Numbered from the stretch's first letter, positions 1 to 7,081 are shown. The stretch: DNA of 7,768 nt from Bacillota bacterium (GCA_023424865.1 JAFADM010000027.1:1-7768), one strand, 5' to 3'. Program-made: numbers and translations. Notes: generated from the sequence alone by a model not told the origin.

Positions 1-25
1 GAAAAATCGGAACAATCAGGACGAA

Positions 26-56
26 GGCGGCGTAATGCACTTGCCGCCGGATTTTT
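26..56 (+). terminator. GC-rich hairpin with short T run upstream of ffh
   Basis: GGCGGC (26-31) pairs perfectly with GCCGCC (43-48) across an 11-base loop, followed by GGA and five T residues (52-56). This resembles an intrinsic terminator or attenuator between whatever gene lies upstream and ffh, which begins 15 bases later. The T run is separated from the stem by three bases, so termination may be weak. Upstream sequence is too short to identify the preceding gene. Confidence 0.4.
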
Positions 57-71
57 GCGATAGAGGGCATT

Positions 72-1415
72 ATGGTATTTGAAGGACTGTCGGAAAAACT
101 GCAGAACCTCATGAACAAAATGAAGGGCTCAGTGCGGGTTTCTGAAAAAGATGTCAAGGAAATGATGAGGGAAGTAAAGCTTGCGCTTCTGGAAGCGGAT
201 GTAAGCTTTAAGGTGGTTAAGGACTTTATTAACGGCATTACCGAAAGGGCTGTCGGCCAGGATGTACTGGAAAGCCTTACCCCGGGGCAGCAGGTGGTCA
301 AAATTGTCCACGAAGAGCTTATAAAGCTCATGGGCTCCGTTCCTTCCAAGCTCACTTATTCGTCTGCTCCGCCTACCGTTTACATGATGGTTGGACTTCA
401 GGGTTCAGGTAAAACCACCACGGCAGGAAAGCTTGCCAACATGCTCCGAAAGGAAGGCAAGAAGCCTCTTCTGGTAGCCTGTGACGTGTACCGTCCTGCT
501 GCTGTTAAGCAGCTTCAGGTAGTGGGTGGACAGTTAAGCATTCCTGTTTTTGAAATGGGAACCGGCGTGGATCCGGTGGAAATTGCTCAAAAGGCCGTAG
601 AGCATGCCAAACACATGCTTTTTGATATTGTCATAGTTGATACGGCGGGCCGTCTTCATGTGGACGAACAGCTAATGGACGAGCTTAAGCGGATTAAGTC
701 CAAGGTTAAGCCCCATGAAATCCTTCTGGTTGTGGACTCCATGACCGGTCAGGATGCGGTGAATGTGTCTTCCTCCTTTAACGAGCAGCTGGGGGTGGAC
801 GGCATCATTCTTACCAAGCTGGACGGCGACACCCGGGGCGGTGCAGCCCTTTCTACACGGGCTGTCACGGGAAAGCCCATTAAATACGTGGGCCTGGGTG
901 AAAAGCTCAGCGAGCTGGAGCAGTTTTATCCCGACCGTATGGCATCCCGTATTCTCGGCATGGGTGATGTGCTGTCCCTCATTGAGAAAGCCCAGACTGC
1001 TTTTGATGAAAAGAAAGCGGTTGAGCTGGAAAAGAAAATGCGTACCCAGCAGTTTACGCTGGAGGATTTTCTGGAGCAGATGCAGCAGCTTAAGAAAATG
1101 GGGCCAATGAATCAAATTTTGGGCATGATTCCGGGTATGGACACAAAAGCCCTTAAGGGCGTGGATTTGGACGATAAGCAGTTTGCTCGGACAACGGCCA
1201 TAATCCAGTCCATGACAAGGCAGGAAAGAATTAACCCCAATCTCCTCAATGCCAGCCGCCGGCAGCGTATCGCAAAGGGCAGCGGCACTTCAGTGCAGGA
1301 AGTAAACCGGCTTATGAAGCAGTTTGAGGATTTGAAAAAGCTCATGAAAAATTTCACCGGCGGTAAAGCCAATAAGCTGATGAAGGGCATGGGCGGCATG
1401 AAAAGACCTTTTTGA
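72..1415 (+). CDS. ffh: Signal recognition particle protein Ffh (SRP54 GTPase)
   Basis: Ffh binds the 4.5S/6S SRP RNA and hydrophobic signal sequences of nascent proteins, then docks with the receptor FtsY at the membrane in a GTP-dependent way. The 447-residue length is normal for the family. An N-terminal helical bundle spans about residues 1-90. The GTPase domain shows G1 GLQGSGKT (108-115), G3 DTAGR (190-194), G4 TKLD (248-251) and the closing GLGEK (274-278). The M domain (about 295-447) is methionine-rich and contains the RNA-binding signature SRRQRIAKGSG (395-405), ending in a GMGGMKRPF tail. ATG at 72 is preceded by AGAGGG with a four-base spacer. rpsP follows on the same strand after 111 bases. 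All key motifs are intact and no frameshift is seen. Confidence 0.98.
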   Translation: MVFEGLSEKLQNLMNKMKGSVRVSEKDVKEMMREVKLALLEADVSFKVVKDFINGITERAVGQDVLESLTPGQQVVKIVHEELIKLMGSVPSKLTYSSAPPTVYMMVGLQGSGKTTTAGKLANMLRKEGKKPLLVACDVYRPAAVKQLQVVGGQLSIPVFEMGTGVDPVEIAQKAVEHAKHMLFDIVIVDTAGRLHVDEQLMDELKRIKSKVKPHEILLVVDSMTGQDAVNVSSSFNEQLGVDGIILTKLDGDTRGGAALSTRAVTGKPIKYVGLGEKLSELEQFYPDRMASRILGMGDVLSLIEKAQTAFDEKKAVELEKKMRTQQFTLEDFLEQMQQLKKMGPMNQILGMIPGMDTKALKGVDLDDKQFARTTAIIQSMTRQERINPNLLNASRRQRIAKGSGTSVQEVNRLMKQFEDLKKLMKNFTGGKANKLMKGMGGMKRPF

Positions 1416-1425
1416 TTCATCCGTC

Positions 1426-1497
1426 ATCTATTTAATGAATGCAATAGATACCTTAAGCGCTTGAACATGGGCTGCTGTAAAAGCAAAATTTCAAGCG
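1426..1497 (+). promoter_or_regulatory. Two stem-loops in the ffh-rpsP spacer (possible rpsP leader)
   Basis: The 111-base gap before rpsP holds two inverted repeats. ATCTATT (1426-1432) pairs with AATAGAT (1443-1449), and CGCTTGAA (1458-1465) pairs with TTCAAGCG (1490-1497), the second enclosing a smaller TGCT/AGCA hairpin. Neither is followed by a T run, so they do not look like terminators. A weak promoter-like pair, TTGAAC (1461-1466) and CAAAAT (1484-1489) with 17 bases between, overlaps the second stem. The region may be a structured leader for rpsP or an mRNA processing site; which of these is inference. Confidence 0.3.
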
Positions 1498-1526
1498 GTG
1501 CATAAAACCTGAAAGGTGGTGAAAAC

Positions 1527-1766
1527 ATGGTAAAGATTAGACTTAAAAGAATGGGTGCTAAAAAGAAGCCCTTCTACAGAATAATCATTGCAGACGAGAG
1601 ATCCCCGAGAGACGGTAAGTTCATCGAGCAAATCGGTACTTACGATCCTCTGGCCAATCCTTCCCAGCTCAGCGTTGATGCTGAAAAGGCGAAGAAGTGG
1701 ATTTCCAACGGTGCACAACCGACCGATACGGTCAAGAAGCTTTTGAAAATTGCCGGTGTTAACTAA
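1527..1766 (+). CDS. rpsP: 30S ribosomal protein bS16
   Basis: The 79-residue product is bS16, a small-subunit protein needed for 30S assembly. The N-terminal sequence [19 protein letters not shown] is diagnostic, followed by the [20 protein letters not shown] segment (residues 22-41) and a C-terminal helix region containing [15 protein letters not shown]. Length is typical (75-90 residues). The ATG has a very strong ribosome binding site, AAAGGTGGTG, six bases upstream, fitting a highly translated gene. It sits between ffh and khpA, the usual Firmicutes arrangement, and is probably cotranscribed with khpA, which starts 89 bases downstream. Confidence 0.98.
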   Translation: MVKIRLKRMGAKKKPFYRIIIADERSPRDGKFIEQIGTYDPLANPSQLSVDAEKAKKWISNGAQPTDTVKKLLKIAGVN

Positions 1767-1795
1767 TAATCTCGATTCTGCAGCGTAAATGAAGA

Positions 1796-1832
1796 TGCGG
1801 TAGGAGGGAGCTTCATCTCCCTTAAGCCCGCA
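1796..1832 (+). promoter_or_regulatory. Stem-loop in the rpsP-khpA spacer
   Basis: TGCGG (1796-1800) pairs with CCGCA (1828-1832), and inside it AGGGAG (1805-1810) pairs with CTCCCT (1817-1822) across the six-base loop CTTCAT. No T run follows, so it is not a typical terminator. A good Shine-Dalgarno sequence, GGAGGG (1803-1808), lies in the stem but has no start codon after it. The structure could set relative expression or stability of the rpsP and khpA messages; this is inference. Confidence 0.3.
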
Positions 1833-1855
1833 CCTTGGAAGGGATGTAACTTTCA

Positions 1856-2086
1856 ATGAAAGATTTGCTGGAGCAGATCGCGAGGGCTTTGGTGGACAAT
1901 CCGGATGATGTTTCCGTTAACGAAGTAGAAGGGGAGCAATCCCTTATTCTTGAGCTCAGAGTGTCGGAAGACGATATGGGCAAGGTTATCGGTAAACAGG
2001 GAAGGATTGCCAAGGCGATACGTGTTGTGATGAAAGCCGCGGCCATTAAAGACAATAAAAGGGTTGTCGTTGAAATCATCCAATAG
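1856..2086 (+). CDS. khpA: KH-domain RNA-binding protein KhpA (YlqC family)
   Basis: This 76-residue protein is essentially one KH domain. The RNA-contacting loop is seen as MGKVIGKQGRIAKAIR, with GKQG at residues 46-49, followed by a helix and the closing strand RVVVEIIQ. In other Firmicutes KhpA pairs with KhpB (Jag/EloR), binds RNA and affects cell elongation and division; those roles are family knowledge. The position directly after rpsP is the conserved one. The start is fixed at ATG 1856 because an in-frame TAA lies at 1847; the likely ribosome binding site GGAAGGG (1837-1843) is rather far, 12 bases away. Downstream are terminators and the convergent asd, so this is the last gene of the run. 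Confidence 0.95.
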   Translation: MKDLLEQIARALVDNPDDVSVNEVEGEQSLILELRVSEDDMGKVIGKQGRIAKAIRVVMKAAAIKDNKRVVVEIIQ

Positions 2087-2124
2087 CTATCGTCGGATTA
2101 TAACAGAGGCCTTTCACGGGATTT

Positions 2125-2158
2125 AGGGCTGTCCTTGCGGACAGTCCTTTAACTTTTT
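2125..2158 (+). terminator. Intrinsic terminator after khpA
   Basis: AGGGCTGTCC (2125-2134) pairs with GGACAGTCCT (2139-2148) through a TTGC loop with one G-T wobble, followed by the T-rich TTAACTTTTT. This is a strong Rho-independent terminator 38 bases after the khpA stop. Confidence 0.9.
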
Positions 2159-2183
2159 ATAAGATTGTAAAAGCTATAAAAAT

Positions 2184-2219
2184 AAAAGGCCGGAGACATA
2201 AAGTCCCTGACCTTTTTTT
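2184..2219. terminator. Bidirectional terminator between khpA and asd
   Basis: AAAAGG (2184-2189) pairs with CCTTTT (2211-2216), with a partly paired inner stem closed by GAC/GTC around an ATAAA loop. On the forward strand the stem runs into seven T residues. On the reverse strand it runs into a T-rich TTTTATTTTTA. It can therefore stop asd transcription from the right and back up the khpA terminator from the left. Confidence 0.75.
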
Positions 2220-2256
2220 GTAGAGCAACGGATAAAAGAAACAAACTATTGTCCCT

Positions 2257-3342
2257 TTATTTCTTAGTAATATAGCCCTCGGCCTTTAAAAGCTCGGCGA
2301 TGAGTACGCCGCCGCCTGCAGCACCACGAAGGGTATTGTGGGAAAGGCTCACAAATTTGTAATCAAAAAGGATATCCTCACGGAGACGTCCCACGGAAAC
2401 GCCCATGCCCTTTTCAATATCACGGTCAAGCTTGGTCTGAGGACGGTTATCCTCTTCAAAATAGGTGATGAAGGGCTTGGGAGCGCTGGGAAGATCCAGT
2501 TCCTGGGGTCTGCCTTTAAAGTTTTTCCAGAGGCTCACTATTTCATCCTTGGAAGGCTTTTTGTCAAAGCTTACAAAAACGGAGGCCAGATGTCCGTCGC
2601 TAACGGGAACACGGATGCACTGGGTAGTAATCACAGGGGTTGTGGCCTTCACAATGCCGCCGTCTTTTATAGCACCCCAAATGCGAAGGGGTTCCTGCTC
2701 GCTTTTTTCTTCCTCGCCGCCAATATAGGGTATGACGTTATCCAGCATTTCGGGCCAGTCAGCAAAGGTTTTACCGGCTCCGGAAATGGCCTGATAGGTG
2801 GAGGCCGTTACCTTGGAGGGACCGAAATCCTTCAAAGCGTGAAGAGCGGGAACATAGCTCTGGATGGAGCAGTTGGGCTTTACGGCAATAAAGCCTGTGG
2901 AGGTGCCCAGCCTTTTTCTTTGATATTCAATAACCTGAATGTGCTCCGGGTTAATCTCAGGAATAACCATAGGCACATCCGGGGTCCAGCGGTGAGCCGA
3001 GTTATTGGAGATAACGGGAGTGCCCGTTTTTGCATAGGCTTCTTCAAGGGCTTTAATTTCGTCCTTTTTCATGTCCACGGCGCAAAAAATGAGATCCACT
3101 TCCGAAGCCACTTCGGTTACCTTGGATGCATCCTTGACAACAATATTTTTCACACCCTCGGGTAGGGGGGTGGTTAATTTCCATCTTCCTTTAACCGATT
3201 CCTCATAGGTTTTACCTGCGGAATTGGCACTGGCGGCAATGGCTGTGACCTGGAACCAGGGATGATTTTCTAGCAGGGTGATAAACCTCTGGCCTACCAT
3301 ACCGGTTCCGCCTACGACTCCTGCTCTGAGCTTTTCTGACAT
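2257..3342 (-). CDS. asd: Aspartate-semialdehyde dehydrogenase
   Basis: Asd reduces L-aspartyl-4-phosphate to L-aspartate-4-semialdehyde with NADPH, the branch point to lysine/diaminopimelate, threonine and methionine. The 361-residue protein starts MSEKLRAGVVGGTGMVGQRF, giving the nucleotide-binding GGTGMVG loop at 11-17. The catalytic cysteine is in KPNCSIQ (Cys158), with Gln184 in TYQAISGAG, a substrate arginine in CIRVPV (Arg244) and the catalytic histidine in SDGH (His251). ISNNSAHRW and DVPMVIPEINPEH (111-134) point to the archaeal/fungal-like Asd class, longer than the E. coli type. The ATG at 3342 is preferred over an in-frame extension to 3522 because AAAGGAG lies 11 bases upstream and the extension would cover the promoter. 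The gene stands alone, divergent from the 602-residue gene and convergent with khpA. Confidence 0.96.
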   Translation of the reverse strand: MSEKLRAGVVGGTGMVGQRFITLLENHPWFQVTAIAASANSAGKTYEESVKGRWKLTTPLPEGVKNIVVKDASKVTEVASEVDLIFCAVDMKKDEIKALEEAYAKTGTPVISNNSAHRWTPDVPMVIPEINPEHIQVIEYQRKRLGTSTGFIAVKPNCSIQSYVPALHALKDFGPSKVTASTYQAISGAGKTFADWPEMLDNVIPYIGGEEEKSEQEPLRIWGAIKDGGIVKATTPVITTQCIRVPVSDGHLASVFVSFDKKPSKDEIVSLWKNFKGRPQELDLPSAPKPFITYFEEDNRPQTKLDRDIEKGMGVSVGRLREDILFDYKFVSLSHNTLRGAAGGGVLIAELLKAEGYITKK

Positions 3343-3397
3343 AAGGCTCTCAGCTCCTTTCAAATTCAGTGTCCCGGGGTTTTGCTTCCGAACCCAT

Positions 3398-3435
3398 ATT
3401 ATACTGATTATAAAGGATATGCACAAAGGCTTCAA
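3398..3435 (-). promoter_or_regulatory. Two overlapping sigma-A-type promoters for asd
   Basis: Read on the reverse strand, TTGAAG (3435-3430), 17 bases, TATAAT (3412-3407) forms one promoter, and TTGTGC (3426-3421), 17 bases, TATAAT (3403-3398) a second, nine bases downstream. Both have perfect -10 boxes and ideal spacing with imperfect -35 boxes. The expected leader is about 50-60 bases, too short for a lysine riboswitch. Confidence 0.7.
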
Positions 3436-3520
3436 GTGATTATTTTGGCTCTTTTGCAACCAGCTTTTTCTAAATATTTTCAAAGTGGGATTTAGGCATA
3501 GATATGAAGGATTTACGCAC

Positions 3521-3549
3521 ATACTTTACGCTTCACCCTAAGCTATAAT
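3521..3549 (+). promoter_or_regulatory. Probable promoter of the 602-residue gene
   Basis: A perfect TATAAT lies at 3544-3549, about 24 bases before the ATG at 3574. The hexamer 17 bases upstream, ATACTT (3521-3526), is a poor -35 box, so an activator may be needed. Transcription would begin near 3556 with a very short leader carrying the GGGGAGAAGG ribosome binding site. Confidence 0.45.
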
Positions 3550-3573
3550 AGACATGCCCGGGGAGAAGGCCGG

Positions 3574-5382
3574 ATGCGTCCCGAGATTATCCCCGAAGGC
3601 TCATTACATACGACGGGAAAGCGAGGCATTGCGATGTTTCATTTTCATGAGGAAAGCGACTACAAAAATTTTATGGCTTTGCTGGAAAAAGCCAATGCCG
3701 GTTACGATCCGGAAGTTAAAATGCATAAGAGGCCCTTTTCATCTCCCGGCTACCACACCACCCTCAAGGGCGGGGACGTCCATTCAACCCGGGACAGCCT
3801 GATTTATGCCGTAGCTCTTTTTGACTCCAATGTTCCCCGTTATATTGAAAGAGGCAAGGAAATTGTTTTTAAGGTGATAAGCCTTCAGGACCAGAATCCT
3901 GAAAATAAAACCTACGGCATCTGGTCCTGGTTTTATGAGGAGCCTCTGGAAAAAATGGCCCCGCCGGACTGGAACTGGGCCGATTTCTGCGGAAAGGCTC
4001 TGCTCCAGATTGTAAAGGATCACAGAGAACACCTTACCCAAAAGGAATTTGAAATCATTCGTGATTCCATCTACCACGCCTGCCGATCCATTATGAGAAG
4101 AAATGTGGATCCGGGTTATACCAATATTTCCTTCATGGGCTCCTATGTCACCCATGTGGCGGCGGAGGTGCTGGATTTCCCCGATGTTCTGGCCTATGCC
4201 CGGGAGCGCCTGACTGTCCATTGCGCCTTTAACAGGAAGAACGCTAATTTTGCGGAATATAACAGCCCCACCTACACGCTGCTCGCAGCGGAGGATCTCA
4301 CCTCCTTTTACAGAGATGTAAAGGATCCGGAGTCCAAAAAATTGGTCTATGAGCTTCTGGATATTGCCTGGCGAGTGATTCTGAAGCATTTCCATTTGCC
4401 TACCCTGCAATGGGCGGGCCCACATGCAAGAAATTACAGTGTCCTTCTGACCAATGAGTCCAAAGCCAAGCTTCAGAGGGCTTTAAAAGGCCGTGCAGTA
4501 CTTATGTCAAAGGAGGAAGAGGCATCCCACTTGTCTCTTGAAACCTTCCGGATTGACCTAAAGTGCCCGGATGCTCTTTTGGAGGCTTATCTCTCCAGCG
4601 GGAAAAAGGTGCTGTTTGAACGCTTTGCAGGCGATGCCCAGTCCCAAAGGCCTGCCGTGGCTTATACCTATATGGATGAAAAAATGACGCTGGGCACCTT
4701 TTACAAGAATGATATGTGGAATCAGAAACGTAATCTGCTGGCTTACTTAAAAAGCGGAGAGGAGGTCTTTGCCTTCCGGGCACGGTGCCTTCATGATTTT
4801 TACGATTATTCCTCGGCTTTTATCTGTTCGGCACAGGATAAGGGAAGGGCCGCTGCGGTGGTAAGCTTTGCCACCGACGGGGGAGACACCCACTGTAATT
4901 TGGATATGGTAAAAAATGCCACTATTCAAGCCAGGGATTTGCGCTTTCGCTTCACTCTGGAAGGCAGCACGGAGGGAGTAAAGGAGTTCACTCTTGTGAA
5001 TAATGCCTTCTATTTCACCCTCAATGGCATTCGCGGCAGAATAAAGATGGTTTATGCCGCCTTTGGAAGTCATAAGATTACCTACAACCTGGAAAGAGAG
5101 GACAATGCCCTGCATTTTGACATTATTCTTTATTCCGGAGAAGAAACCAGCCTTTCCTTTAAGGAGCTGGAGCAATGTGCAGGCGGCTTTGTTCTGGAAT
5201 TCGGTGAGAGCTTAAGCGACCAGAAGCCCGACTACACCCTGTCGGACACCTTCCTCACTGTCAGCCTTCCGGGAGAAACAACGCTCACAGTGGGCTCAAG
5301 GCTTAAGGCAGGCACTTTTGACGAGCTCTACGGCAGCGCATATGGACAGCTCAACGGCGTGGAGATTAATACTCTGGTATGA
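3574..5382 (+). CDS. Uncharacterised 602-aa protein, possible alpha/alpha-toroid plus beta-sandwich (polysaccharide-lyase-like)
   Basis: I do not recognise a named family with confidence. The N-terminal half (about residues 75-310) looks helical and rich in aromatic residues. Its motifs include YGIWSWFYEEPLEKM (114-128), DWNWADFCGKALL (132-144), NFAEYNSPTY (225-234) and HFHLPTLQWAGPHARNYS (272-289). The second half (about 325-602) is beta-rich. That order recalls heparinase-like polysaccharide lyases and six-hairpin proteins, and the His, Asn, Tyr and Arg clusters could be a sugar-binding or catalytic site; this is inference. No signal peptide or membrane segment is apparent, so it should be cytoplasmic. 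ATG 3574 has GGGGAGAAGG four bases upstream; a second in-frame ATG at 3634 with GAGG seven bases upstream is possible. It has no operon partner and converges with an araC-type regulator, a common neighbour of sugar genes. Confidence 0.85.
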   Translation: MRPEIIPEGSLHTTGKRGIAMFHFHEESDYKNFMALLEKANAGYDPEVKMHKRPFSSPGYHTTLKGGDVHSTRDSLIYAVALFDSNVPRYIERGKEIVFKVISLQDQNPENKTYGIWSWFYEEPLEKMAPPDWNWADFCGKALLQIVKDHREHLTQKEFEIIRDSIYHACRSIMRRNVDPGYTNISFMGSYVTHVAAEVLDFPDVLAYARERLTVHCAFNRKNANFAEYNSPTYTLLAAEDLTSFYRDVKDPESKKLVYELLDIAWRVILKHFHLPTLQWAGPHARNYSVLLTNESKAKLQRALKGRAVLMSKEEEASHLSLETFRIDLKCPDALLEAYLSSGKKVLFERFAGDAQSQRPAVAYTYMDEKMTLGTFYKNDMWNQKRNLLAYLKSGEEVFAFRARCLHDFYDYSSAFICSAQDKGRAAAVVSFATDGGDTHCNLDMVKNATIQARDLRFRFTLEGSTEGVKEFTLVNNAFYFTLNGIRGRIKMVYAAFGSHKITYNLEREDNALHFDIILYSGEETSLSFKELEQCAGGFVLEFGESLSDQKPDYTLSDTFLTVSLPGETTLTVGSRLKAGTFDELYGSAYGQLNGVEINTLV

Positions 5383-5418
5383 GCTAAAGAGGGATAAAGC
5401 CTTCAAGGCTGTCTTTTT

Positions 5419-5497
5419 AGGCAGGGCCTTAGGCTCAAAGGACCTTTTCCTTGGCCTATTGAGGCAGGGCCTCGGCTCAAAGGGCCTTTTCCTTGGC
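5419..5497 (+). repeat. Two-copy tandem repeat of about 37 bases
   Basis: The units at 5419-5455 and 5462-5497 start AGGCAGGGCCT and end CCTTTTCCTTGGC. They differ by one single-base indel and about two substitutions, with a 43-base period. The right copy overlaps the last codons and stop of the araC-type gene, so the left copy is a second version of that gene end: read in reverse it gives A-K-E-K-V-L-stop in place of A-K-E-K-A-L-stop. The array lies in the convergent gap after the 602-residue gene. Each unit holds a small AAAGG/CCTTT inverted repeat, but there is no clear terminator. Confidence 0.85.
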
Positions 5498-6331
5498 ATA
5501 GGCGCCCGGGGTAAGCCCTACAAGGCTTTTGAAGGTGCGTATAAAGCTGGATTCGTCCACATAACCCACAAGCGCGCAGGCCTCAACCACCGAAAACCCC
5601 TTTTCAAGATACTCCCGGGATTTCATCACCCGGTAGGCGGTAATGTAGCGGGTTGGTGTCATGCCGGTGCTTCGCTTGAAGAGCTGGGTTAAATGGGATT
5701 TACTGATATAGAACCTGGCGGCAAGGGCGTCAAGACTTAAGTCCTCCGTCAGGTTTTCCTTTATGTGCCGGATAATGGGGCTAAGCTCTCCCGTGGAGGC
5801 CATTTCTTTTCCATGAGGTGCAGGTGTTGTCCGGGCATACCTTTCGCTTACAAAAACAAGGATTTGGGATAGAAGAAGCTTTCTTCGAAATTCACGCTGG
5901 TAAAGGGTCTTATATAAGGAGATATGTATAAGCTCCTCCAGCATGCCGATAAGCTCCCGGGTTTGGAGCTCAGAAAGGGTCGTCAGGTGGCTGAAGGCCT
6001 CCTTCCTGTTGGTAAAGGGGGCGGTTAAAAAGGGGTAATCCCCTGTAAATTCCATGAGATAACCGGGCTTGAAGGAGAGAATATACCGCTCATAAAGGCC
6101 GGTCGGGACCTTTACAAAATGGATTTCCTCCTGATTGATGGCCGCCAGGGTTCCCCGTTTGGCTGTATAGGTTTTTTCTTCTATAGTGTAAACAGTATTG
6201 TCCGTAAGTGTTAAATGGAGCTCATAGCCGTCGTGAAAGTGAGCCCGGGGCATCTTGAAATGGTTTGTAATATAGTGAATGACAAACATGTCCTCATGAT
6301 AAAGTTCCTTGCCGATTTCCTGATTGTTCAT
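5477..6331 (-). CDS. AraC-family transcriptional regulator
   Basis: This 284-residue protein has an N-terminal cupin-like sensing domain (about 20-90), with HFHDGYELHLTL (31-42) and a later RGTLAAINQEEIHFV stretch typical of AraC proteins that bind small ligands such as sugars. The C-terminal DNA-binding domain (about 185-284) has two helix-turn-helix units: LSLDALAARFYISKSHLTQL (198-217), and SVVEACALVGYVDESSFIRT (247-266) followed by FKSLVGLTPGAY. ATG 6331 is chosen over in-frame starts at 6346 and 6388 because GGTGA sits five bases upstream and the length fits the family. It begins 63 bases after the tetR-type gene on the same strand, probably in one operon. The ligand and targets cannot be told from sequence; the convergent 602-residue gene is a candidate target. 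Confidence 0.93.
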   Translation of the reverse strand: MNNQEIGKELYHEDMFVIHYITNHFKMPRAHFHDGYELHLTLTDNTVYTIEEKTYTAKRGTLAAINQEEIHFVKVPTGLYERYILSFKPGYLMEFTGDYPFLTAPFTNRKEAFSHLTTLSELQTRELIGMLEELIHISLYKTLYQREFRRKLLLSQILVFVSERYARTTPAPHGKEMASTGELSPIIRHIKENLTEDLSLDALAARFYISKSHLTQLFKRSTGMTPTRYITAYRVMKSREYLEKGFSVVEACALVGYVDESSFIRTFKSLVGLTPGAYAKEKAL

Positions 6332-6394
6332 CGCTCTCACCGTCATTTGAAGATTTTCGGGTATGCAAGTCCACAGTGTCAGGGGCAATTGCCT

Positions 6395-6982
6395 TTAATA
6401 AAGTATTTTGGAGAACATCCTTAAATAGTCGGCAATATAGGCTTCGATATCGTAGTGGTAATTTCGCCTTGCCCATTCCATGGCGCAGCCTCTTAAGCTC
6501 ATTATTAGCTTGTCCGCCAGCTCCTCAGGCTCGAAATCCCGGGAAAACTGATTTTTTTCCTGGCCTCTTTTTATGATGGCGGCAGGCAAATGATACAAAG
6601 GACGAAGGCGTTCCTTGCGAATCTCCTCAGGGGTGTTGGGAAGAGGGATAAGGGAAGTACTGATAATACCGCCGTAAATGCTGCCTGTCTGCTTGGTATC
6701 CTGGGCAAACGCAGCGGCAAACTTCAACAGGTTTTCCAGCTCGTTTTCATCCGTCAGAGTAGGTTCAACCTCTTCTGTAAGATAGGTATCAATACGCTTC
6801 AGTATGGCATTTAAAAGATCCTGCTTGTCATTGAAATAATGATAAAAGGTTCCAATGGATATATTGGCCACATCACAGATCATGCGAATGGTGGAATCCT
6901 CAAAGCCGACCTTTTGCATAAGCTTAATGGTGCTGTCAATGATTTGCTCTCTTTTTTTACTGGAAACTTTCTCTTTTTTCAT
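6395..6982 (-). CDS. TetR-family transcriptional regulator
   Basis: The 195-residue protein has the TetR N-terminal DNA-binding domain: KKREQIIDSTIKLMQKVGFE (9-28), then TIRMICDVANISIGTFYHYF (31-50) and NDKQDLL, the usual helix-turn-helix. The remainder (about 60-195) is a variable helical ligand-binding and dimer domain whose ligand I cannot predict. ATG 6982 is preferred over an in-frame start at 7096: the longer form would cover the promoter found at 7053-7081 and add 38 atypical residues. AAAGG lies four bases before ATG 6982. It is divergent from the P-II gene and upstream of the araC-type gene. TetR proteins usually repress their own divergent region, and palindromes are present there. 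Confidence 0.93.
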   Translation of the reverse strand: MKKEKVSSKKREQIIDSTIKLMQKVGFEDSTIRMICDVANISIGTFYHYFNDKQDLLNAILKRIDTYLTEEVEPTLTDENELENLLKFAAAFAQDTKQTGSIYGGIISTSLIPLPNTPEEIRKERLRPLYHLPAAIIKRGQEKNQFSRDFEPEELADKLIMSLRGCAMEWARRNYHYDIEAYIADYLRMFSKILY

Positions 6983-7052
6983 AAGCCTTTCCCATACCGT
7001 TTGAATGGTTTTTGCGTTTGATTTAATTGCCGTCGGGCAAACAGATATCTTT

Positions 7053-7081
7053 ATTCTGGTTACACTCAACTTATTTGTCAA
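7053..7081 (-). promoter_or_regulatory. Promoter of the tetR/araC-type operon
   Basis: On the reverse strand a perfect TTGACA (7081-7076) is followed after 17 bases by CAGAAT (7058-7053), which matches four of six -10 positions. The predicted start near 7046 gives a leader of about 60 bases to ATG 6982. Confidence 0.6.

Noticed and set aside
1..63. Possible C-terminal tail of an upstream gene such as ylxM
   Set aside because: All three forward frames are open at the edge (stops at 33-35, 61-63 and about 80-82) and none of the short tails is recognisable, so no frame can be chosen.
2338..3165. 275-codon forward open frame antisense to asd
   Set aside because: It lies wholly inside asd, has no recognisable domain, and asd itself has every catalytic motif; it is a shadow frame.
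3343..3522. Sixty-residue N-terminal extension of Asd
   Set aside because: It would cover both predicted promoters and the AAAGGAG site, and the extra residues do not resemble Asd.
3784..4425. 213-codon reverse open frame inside the 602-residue gene
   Set aside because: It has no recognisable domain, and the forward frame is one continuous protein with coherent motifs.
6384..6393. GGCAATTGCC palindrome after the tetR-type stop
   Set aside because: The stem is only four or five base pairs with no T run, too weak to call a terminator or operator between the two regulator genes.
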